The notes: generated by a model not told the origin, from the letters alone. DNA of 64,000 bases from Thiobacillus sp. (GCA_019459055.1 JAIBEI010000014.1:1-64000), one strand, 5' to 3'. Shown: positions 38,344-47,011, counted from the stretch's first letter. A program made the numbers and translations.

Positions 38344-38981
38344 GCCGCGACGACGTCTTCGGCGAACTCGGCATCGGCCCCGTCTGGCGCCTGCGCAAAA
38401 CCCCCGCCTCACCCCTCCACACCTGGGACACGCTCACTGACGCCGTCGCCGATTGCACCGCCTGCAAGCTTTCCGCCACCCGCACCCAGGGCGTGCTCGG
38501 CGCGGGCGACCGCAACGCCGACTGGCTGATCGTCGGCGAGGCGCCGGGCGCCGAGGAAGACGCGCAGGGCGAACCCTTCGTCGGCCCGGCCGGCAAGCTG
38601 CTCGACGCCATGCTCGCGTCGATCGGCCTGGCACGCGGCGACAACGTCTACCTCACCAACGTGCTGAAATCGCACCCGCCCGGCAACCGCGATCCCGAGC
38701 CGAATGAAGTGGCCGCCTGCCGGCCTTATCTGCTGGCGCAGATCGAACTCATCCAGCCGAAGCTCATCGTAGCGCTGGGGCGTCTCGCCGCGCAAAGCCT
38801 GCTCGACACCGACGAAGCCATCGGAAGCCTGCGCGGCCGGGTGCACTCGTTCCAGGGCGTGCCGCTGGTGGCGACCTACCACCCCGCCTACCTGTTGCGC
38901 AAGCCGACCGAAAAAACCCGCGCGTGGGAGGACCTGTGCCTGGCGCGGCGAACCTACAATTCCCTGACCCCTGACCCCTGA
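38337..38981 (+). CDS. Family 4-type uracil-DNA glycosylase
   Basis: A 214-residue iron-sulfur uracil-DNA glycosylase (SPO1 DNA polymerase-related family). Motif 1 GEAPGAEEDAQGEPFVGPAGKLLD and the terminal motif ATYHPAYLLR are clear, as are Cys for a 4Fe-4S cluster (CTACK; AACRPYL). It removes uracil from DNA as the first step of base excision repair. It overlaps rimI by 7 bp. Its last codons and stop lie inside a CTGACCC tandem repeat (38964-38991). Confidence 0.9.
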   Translation: MLSRDDVFGELGIGPVWRLRKTPASPLHTWDTLTDAVADCTACKLSATRTQGVLGAGDRNADWLIVGEAPGAEEDAQGEPFVGPAGKLLDAMLASIGLARGDNVYLTNVLKSHPPGNRDPEPNEVAACRPYLLAQIELIQPKLIVALGRLAAQSLLDTDEAIGSLRGRVHSFQGVPLVATYHPAYLLRKPTEKTRAWEDLCLARRTYNSLTPDP

Positions 38982-38991
38982 CCCCTGACCC
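38964..38991 (+). repeat. CTGACCC x4 tandem heptamer repeat
   Basis: Four perfect head-to-tail copies of CTGACCC with a degenerate fifth (CTGTACC). It covers the udg stop codon and all but the last few bases before the next ATG. A 7-bp unit changes frame when copy number changes, so slippage would alter the udg C-terminus and the leader of the next gene. Confidence 0.9.
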
Positions 38992-38999
38992 CTGTACCT

Positions 39000-40052
39000 A
39001 TGAAACTCCTGCATTCCGCACTGCGCTTCCGCGTTAATTATTTCTCTGACCTCGGCCGTCATCAGGTGGTGATCTGGATGCCGGGCGACACGCCGCCGGT
39101 CGAGGCCCAGGTGGATGTCGGGCCGAAGATCGAGCACGAGGTGCCGAACGAGGTGTTCCGCAGCGACATCGCGCCGCTGAAATTGGGGCGCTTCTATCCG
39201 TCGCTGCTGCTTCGCGCCGACGAAGCGCCCGGCCCGATGTTCCGCGTGATGAAGCTCGACGAATCCAGCTTCGTCGCCAACTTCAGCCATCCGCTGCAGG
39301 GCCGCATCTTCAGCATCGACAGCGGCAAGGCCGATGTCTCGACCGAGCCGGTCGGCAAGGTCACGCAGCTGCTGGAATGGAGCGGCATGGAAACGCAGAC
39401 GCAGACGCAGACCGAGTTCGAGGGGCCGGATTCGTTCAGCCGCGAGGACGAGTTCCCCGACACTGAGTTCTACTCGATTGCCAGAAAAGTCAGCCACGTC
39501 GACGCCGTCTGCGCGCGCCGCATCCAGGCGCTGTACCGCACCGTGCTGCCCGAGAACGCGCGGGTACTCGACCTGATGGCGGGCTGGCGCTCGCACCTGC
39601 CCGATACGGTGCAGTCTGCCGTCGGGCTGGGTCTGAATGCCGAGGAACTGGCCGACAACCCGCAACTCGCCGAGCGCATCGTGAAGGACATCAACGCCGA
39701 CCCCACACTGCCGTTTGCCGATGCCAGCTTCGACGCGGTGGTGTGCACGGTGTCGTTCGAATACCTGACGCAGCCGCACAAGATCGTGGCCGAGGCAAAA
39801 CGGGTGCTGAAGCCGGGCGGGATGTTCGTGGTGACGCTGTCGCACCGCTATTTTCCGCCCAAGGTGATCAAGCTGTGGACCCAGTTGCACTCGATGGAGC
39901 GCATGGCCTGGGTCGGCATGCTGATCAAGCAGGCCGGCTTCAAGAAGGTGGAAACCTATGTCGAGCGCGGCCTCAAGCGACCCAAGGACGACCGCTACGC
40001 CGACACGCTCGGCGAATCCGACCCCCTGTTTGCCACCTGGGGCGTGGCGTAA
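39000..40052 (+). CDS. SlyD/FKBP-like domain fused to methyltransferase
   Basis: A 350-residue protein. Residues about 20-115 carry FKBP-type features: EVPNEVFRSDIAPLKLG and FVANFSHPLQGRIFSI, close to the SlyD signature NHPLAGK. A linker with METQTQTQTEFE follows. Then comes a class I methyltransferase domain with ARVLDLMAGWRSHLP (modified glycine loop), FDAVVCTVSFEYLTQP and RVLKPGGMFVVTLSH. A peptidyl-prolyl isomerase coupled to a methyltransferase suggests action on a folding protein, but the substrate is unknown. The ATG is 18 bp past the udg stop; no good ribosome site is left because the heptamer repeat occupies it. Confidence 0.7.
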   Translation: MKLLHSALRFRVNYFSDLGRHQVVIWMPGDTPPVEAQVDVGPKIEHEVPNEVFRSDIAPLKLGRFYPSLLLRADEAPGPMFRVMKLDESSFVANFSHPLQGRIFSIDSGKADVSTEPVGKVTQLLEWSGMETQTQTQTEFEGPDSFSREDEFPDTEFYSIARKVSHVDAVCARRIQALYRTVLPENARVLDLMAGWRSHLPDTVQSAVGLGLNAEELADNPQLAERIVKDINADPTLPFADASFDAVVCTVSFEYLTQPHKIVAEAKRVLKPGGMFVVTLSHRYFPPKVIKLWTQLHSMERMAWVGMLIKQAGFKKVETYVERGLKRPKDDRYADTLGESDPLFATWGVA

Positions 40053-40085
40053 ACTACGCTCATACAACAACTCTAGGAGGCTGAC

Positions 40086-40709
40086 ATGTTCAAGTGGCGC
40101 AATGCATCCCAATGGCTATTCGTAACATTCACGGCGCTGGCCCTTTCCGGCTGCGGCTACAACACGCTGCAGAGCACCGACGAGGACATCAAGGCCACCT
40201 GGGCCGAGGTGCTGAACCAGTACCAGCGCCGTGCCGACCTGGTGCCGAACCTGGTCAATGTGGTGAAGGGCTACGCGGCCCACGAGAAGGACGTGTTCAT
40301 CCAGGTGACCGAAGCGCGCGCCCGCGTCGGCGCGATCCAGGCGACCCCCGAGCTGATCAACGACGAGGTGGCGTTCCAGAAATTCATCGCTGCGCAGGGC
40401 GAACTCACCGGCGCGATTTCGCGCTTGTTGCTGGTCGCCGAGAACTACCCGCAGCTCAAGGCAGACGGCCTGTTCCGCGACCTGCAGGCGCAGCTCGAAG
40501 GCACCGAGAACCGCATCACCGTCGCGCGCAACCGCTACATCGCCGCGGTGAAAACCTATAACGTCACGGTGCGCTCCTTCCCGTCCAACCTCACCGCGAT
40601 GCTGTTCGGCTACAAGACCAAGCCGAGTTTCACGGTGGAAAACGAGGCAGCCATCGCCGTGCCGCCGAAGGTCGATTTCGGCGCGCCCGCACCGGCAGTC
40701 GGCAACTGA
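40086..40709 (+). CDS. lemA: LemA family protein
   Basis: A 207-residue membrane-anchored coiled-coil protein. The N-terminal hydrophobic stretch ends in a lipobox-like LSGC, so it may be lipidated. The core is STDEDIKATWAEVLNQYQRRADLVPNLVNVVKGYAAHE, the LemA hallmark. AGGAGG lies 6 nt before the ATG. It heads a LemA-TPM-TPM-NfeD-SPFH set. Confidence 0.92.
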   Translation: MFKWRNASQWLFVTFTALALSGCGYNTLQSTDEDIKATWAEVLNQYQRRADLVPNLVNVVKGYAAHEKDVFIQVTEARARVGAIQATPELINDEVAFQKFIAAQGELTGAISRLLLVAENYPQLKADGLFRDLQAQLEGTENRITVARNRYIAAVKTYNVTVRSFPSNLTAMLFGYKTKPSFTVENEAAIAVPPKVDFGAPAPAVGN

Positions 40710-40716
40710 TCCCCGG

Positions 40717-41553
40717 ATGAGCCGGACGGCCCGGGCGTTCGCGGCCGGTTTCTTTCTGCTGCTGTGTGCGCTGTCCGCCTGGGCCCAGGTGGCGGTGCCC
40801 GAGCTGTCGCGCCAGGTCACCGACCTCACCGCCACGCTCGACGCCGCTCAGGTCGCTGCGCTGGAAGGCAAGCTGGCTGCGTTCGAAGCACAGCAGGGCA
40901 GCCAGATCGCCGTCCTCATCGTCCCCACCACCCAGCCCGAGGATATCGCGCAGTTCGGCATCCGCGTCGCCGAGCAGTGGAAAATCGGCCGCACGAAAAT
41001 CGATGACGGCGTGATCCTGATCGTCGCCAAAGACGACCGCATGCTGCGGCTGGAAGTCGGCTACGGGCTGGAGGGTGCGATCCCCGACGCCATCGCCAAG
41101 CGGGTGATCGCCGAAACCATCACCCCGTATTTCAAGGCGGGCGATTTCTACGGCGGCATCGACGCCGGCGTGCAGCAGCTGATGCATCTGATCGAGGGCG
41201 AGCCCTTGCCGCCGCCGGGCGAGCCAGGCAGCAACGGGGACGATGGCGCCCTCGTCATGCTCATCGTCGGCGGCATGGTCGCCGGCTGGCTGCTGTCCCT
41301 GCTGATGAGCCGCCCGGCCGCGGGCGGGGTCGCCGCGCTCGGCAGCGGGGCTGTGGGGGCGATGCTGCTGGGGTTCACCCCGCTGTTGCTGTTCATCGCC
41401 GTGTTCGTGTTCGCCGGGGTGGCCGGCGGGGGTCGCCACGGCGGCGGCTGGACCAGCGGCGGGGGAGGCGGATTCGGCGGCGGAGGCGGGGGCGGCTCGT
41501 GGGGTGGCGGCGGGGGCGGATTCGGCGGCGGAGGCGCATCGGGCTCATGGTGA
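40717..41553 (+). CDS. TPM-domain membrane protein (YgcG family)
   Basis: A 278-residue protein with signal peptide, a periplasmic TPM domain (about 25-150: VPELSRQVTDLTATLDAAQ; WKIGRTKIDDGVILIVAKDD; RLEVGYGLEGAIPD), two membrane helices (about 178-195 and 205-232) and a C-terminal tail of almost pure Gly with Trp, Phe and Ser (about 235-278). TPM proteins pair with LemA in many bacteria; the role is thought to be membrane-protein complex maintenance. Its stop lies inside the next start region. Confidence 0.88.
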   Translation: MSRTARAFAAGFFLLLCALSAWAQVAVPELSRQVTDLTATLDAAQVAALEGKLAAFEAQQGSQIAVLIVPTTQPEDIAQFGIRVAEQWKIGRTKIDDGVILIVAKDDRMLRLEVGYGLEGAIPDAIAKRVIAETITPYFKAGDFYGGIDAGVQQLMHLIEGEPLPPPGEPGSNGDDGALVMLIVGGMVAGWLLSLLMSRPAAGGVAALGSGAVGAMLLGFTPLLLFIAVFVFAGVAGGGRHGGGWTSGGGGGFGGGGGGGSWGGGGGGFGGGGASGSW

Positions 41554-42062
41554 ATTTCAAACGTTGGGCGAGGCATCTCTTCATGCCGCCGTGGGCGTGG
41601 CGGCGCGCGTTTCCGCAGACCACGCTCGATGCCATCGAGGCCACGATCCGGATGAGCGAAACCCGCCACGGCGGCGAAATCCGCTTCGCCATCGAAAACC
41701 GCCTGCCCGGCATCCTGGCCTGGCGCGGCATGAGCGGCCGCGAGCGGGCGATCGAGATGTTTTCCAACCTGCGCGTGTGGGATACCGAGCACAACAGCGG
41801 CGTGCTGATCTATCTGCTGCTGGCCGACCACGACATCGAAATCGTCGCCGACCGCGGCATTGCCGCGCGGGTGGACCCGGCCGCCTGGGAGGCGGTGGCG
41901 CAGACGATGGAGGCCGCATTCAGACAGGGCAAGTTCGAACGCGGCGCGCTGGCGGGGATCGAGCAGATTGGCGCGCTGCTGGCAGGGCATTTTCCGCCGT
42001 CCGGGCAGAATCCGGATGAACTGGCGAACCGGCCCGTGATTGTACCCAGAGGGCATAAATGA
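41547..42062 (+). CDS. Second TPM-domain protein
   Basis: A 171-residue protein that overlaps the preceding gene by 7 bp (ATGGTGA). It has a shorter TPM domain (AIEATIRMSETRHGGEIRFAI; HNSGVLIYLLLADHDIEIVADRGIAARV) but no signal peptide and no Gly-rich tail. It should be cytoplasmic-facing or peripheral. Tandem LemA-TPM-TPM arrangements occur in proteobacteria. A GTG one codon later is an alternative start. Confidence 0.82.
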   Translation: MVNFKRWARHLFMPPWAWRRAFPQTTLDAIEATIRMSETRHGGEIRFAIENRLPGILAWRGMSGRERAIEMFSNLRVWDTEHNSGVLIYLLLADHDIEIVADRGIAARVDPAAWEAVAQTMEAAFRQGKFERGALAGIEQIGALLAGHFPPSGQNPDELANRPVIVPRGHK

Positions 42063-42071
42063 GGAGATGAG

Positions 42072-42479
42072 ATGCAGGCCTATGTAGTGTGGTGGATCCT
42101 GGCGGCGGTGCTGGTGGGCGTTGAACTCACCAGCGGGACGTTTTACCTGCTGGTGTATGGCCTTGCAGCGGCGGCTGCAGGCGTGGCCGCCTGGCTTGGC
42201 GCCGGTACGCTGGCGCAGCTGGTGACCGCAGGTGCGATCGCCGTGCTGGGCACCCTGGCCCTGCGCCACTGGAAACGCAGTACCGGCCACCCGGAATCCA
42301 CCGTGCAGGACATGGACATCGGCCAGAGCGTGCAGGTCGAGTTCTGGCAGGATGGTCGTGGCCAGGCCAAATACCGCGGCGCGGTGTGGGACGCCGAGGC
42401 CGAATCGGCCGGCGTCGACACTGCGCGTCCGCTGATCATTCGGGCAGTAAGGGGCAATACGCTGATTCTGGGCAACTGA
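42072..42479 (+). CDS. NfeD-like membrane protein
   Basis: A 135-residue short NfeD protein with two to three membrane helices (about 5-60) and a C-terminal OB-fold (GQSVQVEFWQDGRGQAKYRG...LIIRAVRGNTLIL). Short NfeDs partner with SPFH proteins, here the next gene, to organise membrane microdomains. GAGGAG precedes the ATG. Confidence 0.88.
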   Translation: MQAYVVWWILAAVLVGVELTSGTFYLLVYGLAAAAAGVAAWLGAGTLAQLVTAGAIAVLGTLALRHWKRSTGHPESTVQDMDIGQSVQVEFWQDGRGQAKYRGAVWDAEAESAGVDTARPLIIRAVRGNTLILGN

Positions 42480-42527
42480 AGCCCGGGTCGCGGAGCAGAT
42501 AAACATAAACAAAGGGAGAAATAACAG

Positions 42528-43442
42528 ATGGATATCGTCGCACTGGTCATCCTTGCCGTCATTGCTATCGTCGTCGCCAAGGGTGTGCGCGTGGTGCCGC
42601 AGCAGAACGCCTGGGTGGTCGAACGCCTCGGCAAGTTCCACGCCGTGCTCGGGCCCGGCCTCAACCTCGTGATTCCTTTCATCGACACCGTCGCATACAA
42701 GCATTCGCTTAAGGAAATTCCGCTCGACGTACCGAGCCAGGTCTGCATCACGCGCGACAACACCCAGCTGGCGGTCGACGGCATCCTCTACTTCCAGGTC
42801 ACCGACGCCAAAATGGCGTCCTACGGATCGAGCAATTACATCGATGCAATTTCGCAGCTGGCGCAAACCACTCTGCGCTCGATGATCGGACGCATGGAAA
42901 TGGACCGCACTTTCGAGGAGCGTGACGACATCAACCGCGGCGTGGTGCTGGCGCTGAACGAGGCTTCCACCAACTGGGGCGTCAAGGTGCTGCGCTACGA
43001 AATCAAGGATCTCACGCCGCCAAAGGAAATTCTTCACGCCATGCAGCGGCAGATCACCGCCGAGCGCGAAAAGCGCGCGCTGATCGCATCCAGCGAAGGC
43101 CGCATGCAGGAGCAGATCAATATCGCCACCGGTGCGCGCAATGCCGCCATTCAGGAATCCGAAGGCGAAAAACAGGCGGCGATCAACGTCGCGCTTGGCG
43201 AGGCCGAGGCGATCAAGTCCATCGCCGCCGCCAACGCCGAGGCCATCGCGCGCGTCGCCCAGGCGATCGAACTGCCCGGCGGCATGCATGCGGTGAATCT
43301 GAAAGTGGCGGAAAAATACGTCGAGGCCTTCGCCGGTATCGCCAGGACTGGCAACACCCTGATCGTGCCGTCCAACATGGCGGACATCAGCTCGCTGATT
43401 GCAGGGGCGATGAGCGTGGTGAAGTCGCAGAATGCAGGTTAA
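42528..43442 (+). CDS. qmcA: SPFH/stomatin-like protein QmcA
   Basis: A 304-residue SPFH protein. One N-terminal helix (MDIVALVILAVIAIVV) anchors it. The SPFH domain reads RVVPQQNAWVVERLGKFHAVLGPGLNLVIPFIDTVA, and a long Ala/Glu-rich coiled coil (NIATGARNAAIQESEGEKQAAINVALGEAEA) follows. Family members oligomerise around FtsH-type proteases or in membrane microdomains. It ends the LemA-NfeD set and overlaps the convergent lplT by 4 bp. Confidence 0.9.
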   Translation: MDIVALVILAVIAIVVAKGVRVVPQQNAWVVERLGKFHAVLGPGLNLVIPFIDTVAYKHSLKEIPLDVPSQVCITRDNTQLAVDGILYFQVTDAKMASYGSSNYIDAISQLAQTTLRSMIGRMEMDRTFEERDDINRGVVLALNEASTNWGVKVLRYEIKDLTPPKEILHAMQRQITAEREKRALIASSEGRMQEQINIATGARNAAIQESEGEKQAAINVALGEAEAIKSIAAANAEAIARVAQAIELPGGMHAVNLKVAEKYVEAFAGIARTGNTLIVPSNMADISSLIAGAMSVVKSQNAG

Positions 43443-44656
43443 TGCACGACATCATTGCGATGCCGTAGCCAGATGGCGCTCATCACGCTGCTGATAAACA
43501 GGCCGAATACCCAGATGATGGTGTGGATGTGCCAGTCGGCGCGCACCATCAGGGCGTAGGCGCCGGTCATCAGCAGGATGCTAATGTTCTCGTTGAAATT
43601 CTGCTGGGCGATGGAGTGCCCGGCACCCATCAGCAAATGGCCGCGATGCTGCAGCAGGGCGTTCATCGGCACCACGAAATAGCCCGCCAGAACCCCCGCC
43701 AGGGTTAGCAGCAACACGGCGGGAAACAGGCTTTCCACCCAGATCAGCGCAATCGGCACGAAGCCCAGCAGGATGCCGGCGGGCAGGACGCTGACGGCGC
43801 GCTGCAGGCTGACGAATTTGCCGGCCAGCACGGAACCGATGGCGATGCCGAACGCGGTGGCGGCGGTGAGCTGGGTCGCCTGATCGAGCCCGTATTTAAG
43901 GTTGAGTGCGGCCCAGGCGATGATGAGCAGGCGCAGGGTGGCGCCGACGCCCCAGAACAGGGTGGTGACGGCGAGCGAAACCTGTCCGAGCGGGTCGCGC
44001 CACAACAGTTTGAAGCTGTGCCAGAAGTCATGCAGGATGAACAGCGGCGACCGGCTGGGGAGTTTGTGGTCGATCGGCAGGCGCGGGATGAAGAGGTTGG
44101 CGATGGCGGCGGCGAAATAGAGGCTGGTGATGGCGACAATGGCAAATTTCGGCGCGATCAACCGGCTGTCCAGGCCGATGCTGAGCAAAATGCCTTCGGC
44201 CAGCTGCGGGTTGATGAGCGCGCCGCCGATGATGGCGCCGAGCACGATGGCGGCAACGGTGGTGCCTTCCATCCAGCTGTTGGCGATGATGAGCTTTTCG
44301 GGCGGCAGCAGTTCGGTGAGGATGCCGTATTTGGCGGGTGAATACATGGCCGCGCCCACGCCGACAATGGCGTAGGCCAGCAACGGGTGCAGGCCGGCCA
44401 GCATGATGAGGCAGCCCGTGAATTTGACCGTGTTGGCGATCAGCATGACGCGGCCCTTGGGCAGGGCGTCGGCAAACGGCCCGACCAGCGGCGCCAGCAC
44501 AATGTAGGCAACGACAAAAACCGTCTGCAGCAGCGGTGAAAACCATTCCGGAGCCGAGAAGAACAGCAGCAGGCCGATGGCTGCGAAGAGCAAGGCGTTG
44601 TCAGCCAGCGCGGACAGGAACTGCGCCAGCAGGATGATGTAAAACGCGCGGTTCAC
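43439..44656 (-). CDS. lplT: Lysophospholipid transporter LplT
   Basis: A 405-residue MFS protein with 12 helices that flips lysophospholipids to the cytoplasmic leaflet for re-acylation. Motifs are FSALADNALLFAAIG, GPFADALPKGRVMLIANTVK and YSPAKYGILTELLPPEKL. The acyltransferase that often follows (aas) is not in view. It is read alone, divergent from the LysR regulator. Confidence 0.88.
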   Translation of the reverse strand: MNRAFYIILLAQFLSALADNALLFAAIGLLLFFSAPEWFSPLLQTVFVVAYIVLAPLVGPFADALPKGRVMLIANTVKFTGCLIMLAGLHPLLAYAIVGVGAAMYSPAKYGILTELLPPEKLIIANSWMEGTTVAAIVLGAIIGGALINPQLAEGILLSIGLDSRLIAPKFAIVAITSLYFAAAIANLFIPRLPIDHKLPSRSPLFILHDFWHSFKLLWRDPLGQVSLAVTTLFWGVGATLRLLIIAWAALNLKYGLDQATQLTAATAFGIAIGSVLAGKFVSLQRAVSVLPAGILLGFVPIALIWVESLFPAVLLLTLAGVLAGYFVVPMNALLQHRGHLLMGAGHSIAQQNFNENISILLMTGAYALMVRADWHIHTIIWVFGLFISSVMSAIWLRHRNDVVH

Positions 44657-44801
44657 TTAGGGACGGCGGGGAGGGGGATCAGGCAGGCGCCCAGGCGCTG
44701 ACGAAAGGCCAGAAAATACAGTGAGTTGGGAATGGGAATGTTTCAACACGGGCAGGTTTGTGGTTGAATAAAAATCTTTTCTGACCCGGGGGCGGGGATT
44801 T

Positions 44802-45746
44802 ATGGCTGACCGCAGACTTCAAGTATTCTACACCGTCGCAAAGCAGCTCAGCTTCACCAAAGCCGCGGATGTCCTTTATATGACCCAGCCTGCGGTGACC
44901 TTTCAGGTCAAGCAGCTGGAGGAGCATTTCAACACCCGCCTGTTCGAACGCAGTCACGGCAAGATTTCGATGACGCCGGCAGGCGATCTGGTGTTGGGCT
45001 ACGCCGAGCGTATTCTGGACCTGACTGCAGAGATGGAGGCGCGCGTGGGCGAGCTGACCGGACAGGTGACGGGGCCCTTGATGATCGGCGCTTCCACCAC
45101 CATTGCCGAATATCTGCTGCCGCGCATTCTGGGGGAATTCAAGGAGCGTTTCCCGCAGGTGCAGGCGCGTCTGACCGTGGCCAACTCGGAAACCGTGGCG
45201 GCGAAAGTGGGTGACCATTCGCTCGATGTCGGCCTGATCGAAGCGCCGTCGCATAACCCCAACCTGACCACGCTGGCGTGCTGCGAGGACGAACTGGTGA
45301 TGATTTGTTCGCCCAATCATGCGCTGTCCTCGCGTTCGAGCGTGAACGCCCGCGATATCGCCGACCAGCCCTACGTGTCGCGCGAGCACGGCTCGGGCAC
45401 GCGCGAGGTGGTGGATGATTTCTTCAAGGGCCATGGCGTCAACCCCGACGACCTGCACATCGAAATGGAGCTTGGCAGCCGCGAGGCGATCAAGGGCGCG
45501 GTCGAGGCCAATCTCGGCGTGGCCATCATGTCGGCTTCCACCGTCACCAAGGAAATCCAGCTCGGCACGCTGGTCGCGGTGCCGCTGACCCCCCGGTTGA
45601 CGCGCGAGCTGACCATGGTCTACGCACCGGAGAAATTCCGCAGCAAGCTGCTTGATGCCTTCATCAGCTTTGTCGACAACAAGTTTCAGCAGTGCAATCT
45701 CGATATCACTTCGCTGAAACGCTCGAGCAAGGGGCGCGGTCGCTGA
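44802..45746 (+). CDS. LysR-family transcriptional regulator
   Basis: A 314-residue LTTR. The N-terminal winged helix reads FTKAADVLYMTQPAVTFQVKQLEEHFNTRLFER. The effector domain has IGASTTIAEYLLPRILGEF and REHGSGTREVVDDFF, a form close to CbbR and related regulators of autotrophic genes in betaproteobacteria. No cbb or RubisCO gene adjoins it, so the target is open. GGGGCGGGG just before the ATG is a poor ribosome site. Confidence 0.85.
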   Translation: MADRRLQVFYTVAKQLSFTKAADVLYMTQPAVTFQVKQLEEHFNTRLFERSHGKISMTPAGDLVLGYAERILDLTAEMEARVGELTGQVTGPLMIGASTTIAEYLLPRILGEFKERFPQVQARLTVANSETVAAKVGDHSLDVGLIEAPSHNPNLTTLACCEDELVMICSPNHALSSRSSVNARDIADQPYVSREHGSGTREVVDDFFKGHGVNPDDLHIEMELGSREAIKGAVEANLGVAIMSASTVTKEIQLGTLVAVPLTPRLTRELTMVYAPEKFRSKLLDAFISFVDNKFQQCNLDITSLKRSSKGRGR

Positions 45747-46114
45747 TGCGCGACAGCAAGCGCCTGCTGTCGATATTCCGATCGCTGTCGGAAACGCGGC
45801 AGCAGGCCTTGCTGGAATATGCCGAGTTTCTGGCGGAGAAGGAAGGCGGTGATCTCGCCGCGGCGCCCCCCTCGGAGCCGCTGCCGATCCCACGCCCCGA
45901 GAAGGAAAATGTGGTCAAAGCGATTCAGCGTTTGATGCAAACCTACCCGATGCTGGAGCGCAACCGGATTTTCCACGAAGCATCGGCGCAGATGACCCGT
46001 CATCTGATTCATGGCGTGGCGGCTGCAGAAGCGATCGACGAACTGGAGCGGATTTTTATGCGCCAGTATCAGGACCACCTCGAAGCACTGAAACAAGCCC
46101 CGCCATCGTCCTGA
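45746..46114 (+). CDS. Conserved protein of unknown function
   Basis: A 122-residue, cytoplasmic, helix-rich protein (LLSIFRSLSETRQQALLEYAEFLAEKE ... MTRHLIHGVAAAEAIDELERIF) with a Pro-rich hinge in the middle. Its ATG overlaps the LysR stop (TGATG), so it is translationally coupled to the regulator. I do not recognise a named family. Confidence 0.65.
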   Translation: MRDSKRLLSIFRSLSETRQQALLEYAEFLAEKEGGDLAAAPPSEPLPIPRPEKENVVKAIQRLMQTYPMLERNRIFHEASAQMTRHLIHGVAAAEAIDELERIFMRQYQDHLEALKQAPPSS

Positions 46115-46125
46115 CCTCGCGCGGC

Positions 46126-46432
46126 TCAGTCAGGCAGCGCGCGCCCGCATTTCCAGCAACTCAGAAAATTCCCGGGATTGAGCTCACCGCAATGGGCGCA
46201 GGTTTTTTCGTCGCGCGGCGGTGCGTTGCGCAAGCCGGCCAATGCCCCGCGCGCGCGCTTCCTGCGCATCGTCGTCGACCCACACTTCGGGCTGCGCCTG
46301 CATGAATGGCACTTCGCCCAGCGCGCCGGCGGCGTTGGCGTTGAAAATATGGGTGACGATGCCGAGGCTGGATAGCGCATCGACAGCCAGCTGGGCGTCG
46401 AGCAGGGTGGGGGCGATGAGAACCCGCTTCAT
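46126..46432 (-). pseudogene. Frameshifted DUF2007 / zinc-ribbon protein
   Basis: The ATG at 46432 begins MKRVLIAPTLLDAQLAVDAL and continues to VWVDDDAQEARARG in one frame. The expected rest (ALAGLRNAPPRDEKTCAHCG ... NFLSCWKCGRALPD) with its C-x2-C...C-x2-C zinc ribbon is in another frame, ending at 46126. The break falls in a GCGCGCGCGGGG run at about 46244-46258. One base change restores a 101-residue DUF2007-type protein. It is either a real frameshift or a sequence error in this run. Confidence 0.65.
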
Positions 46433-46447
46433 CAACGGGCAGGAACG

Positions 46448-46858
46448 TCAGCTTGCGCGGCGGACACGCACAATGAGGTCGATGCCTTCGATCACTGTCC
46501 CTGCCGGCAACGGCGGCAGACCGGAAACCTGCATGTACTCGGCGCCGATGTCGGACAACTTGCCGGTGTTGATCTCGTAGAGATGATGATGTGGATGGGT
46601 GTTGGGGTCGTAGAACACCTTGCTGGGGTCGACGATGAGTTCGCGCACCAGGCCTTTTTCGACGAACAGCTTAAGCGTGTTGTAGACCGTGGCCTTGGAC
46701 GTCTCGGAATGGTGCGTGTTGACGAGCGCCATCACCTGGTCGGCTGAGAGGTGTTCCTGGCGAGAAAATAGCACGTATGCAATCTCGATCCGCTGGTGGG
46801 TCGGATTGATGTCGTGGCTGCGCAAAAGGCCGACCATGGTGTCTCGTGTATAAAGCAT
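46448..46858 (-). CDS. Fur-family regulator lacking Cys (Irr/PerR-like)
   Basis: A 136-residue Fur-superfamily repressor. The winged helix reads INPTHQRIEIAYVLFSR...SETSKATVYNTLKLFVEKGLV. The metal/heme site is YDPNTHPHHHLYEINTGKLSDI. There is no Cys anywhere, so the structural zinc CxxC pairs of Fur and PerR are absent, as in Irr-type proteins. The ATG at 46858 is a reasonable start; the frame runs further upstream and another ATG lies 7 codons downstream. It is divergent from hisD. Confidence 0.8.
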   Translation of the reverse strand: MLYTRDTMVGLLRSHDINPTHQRIEIAYVLFSRQEHLSADQVMALVNTHHSETSKATVYNTLKLFVEKGLVRELIVDPSKVFYDPNTHPHHHLYEINTGKLSDIGAEYMQVSGLPPLPAGTVIEGIDLIVRVRRAS

Positions 46859-47011
46859 GTGTACATGATACGTATTGATTTGGACTTTGTCTAATGTCTG
46901 GAATGGGGGCTGCGGCCGTTTGAAAAGCCCAAGCGGGCGCGGTGAAACGCCAAATAACGGTACAATTGGGATCACATTTCAATCCTACTTTGAAGCTGGA
47001 ATCTTGTGGTT

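Noticed and set aside
38964-38991. CRISPR-like array
   Set aside because: Units are 7 bp with no spacers; it is a simple tandem repeat. No other regularly spaced repeat was seen in the window.
44802-45746. Naming the LysR regulator cbbR
   Set aside because: Sequence style is similar, but no RubisCO or Calvin-cycle gene is adjacent and CysB-like or other LTTRs share these features; left unnamed.
46859-47005. Fur-type box in the Fur-like/hisD intergenic region
   Set aside because: TGTACATGATACG and similar fragments are near-palindromic only over 6 bp; not enough for an operator call.
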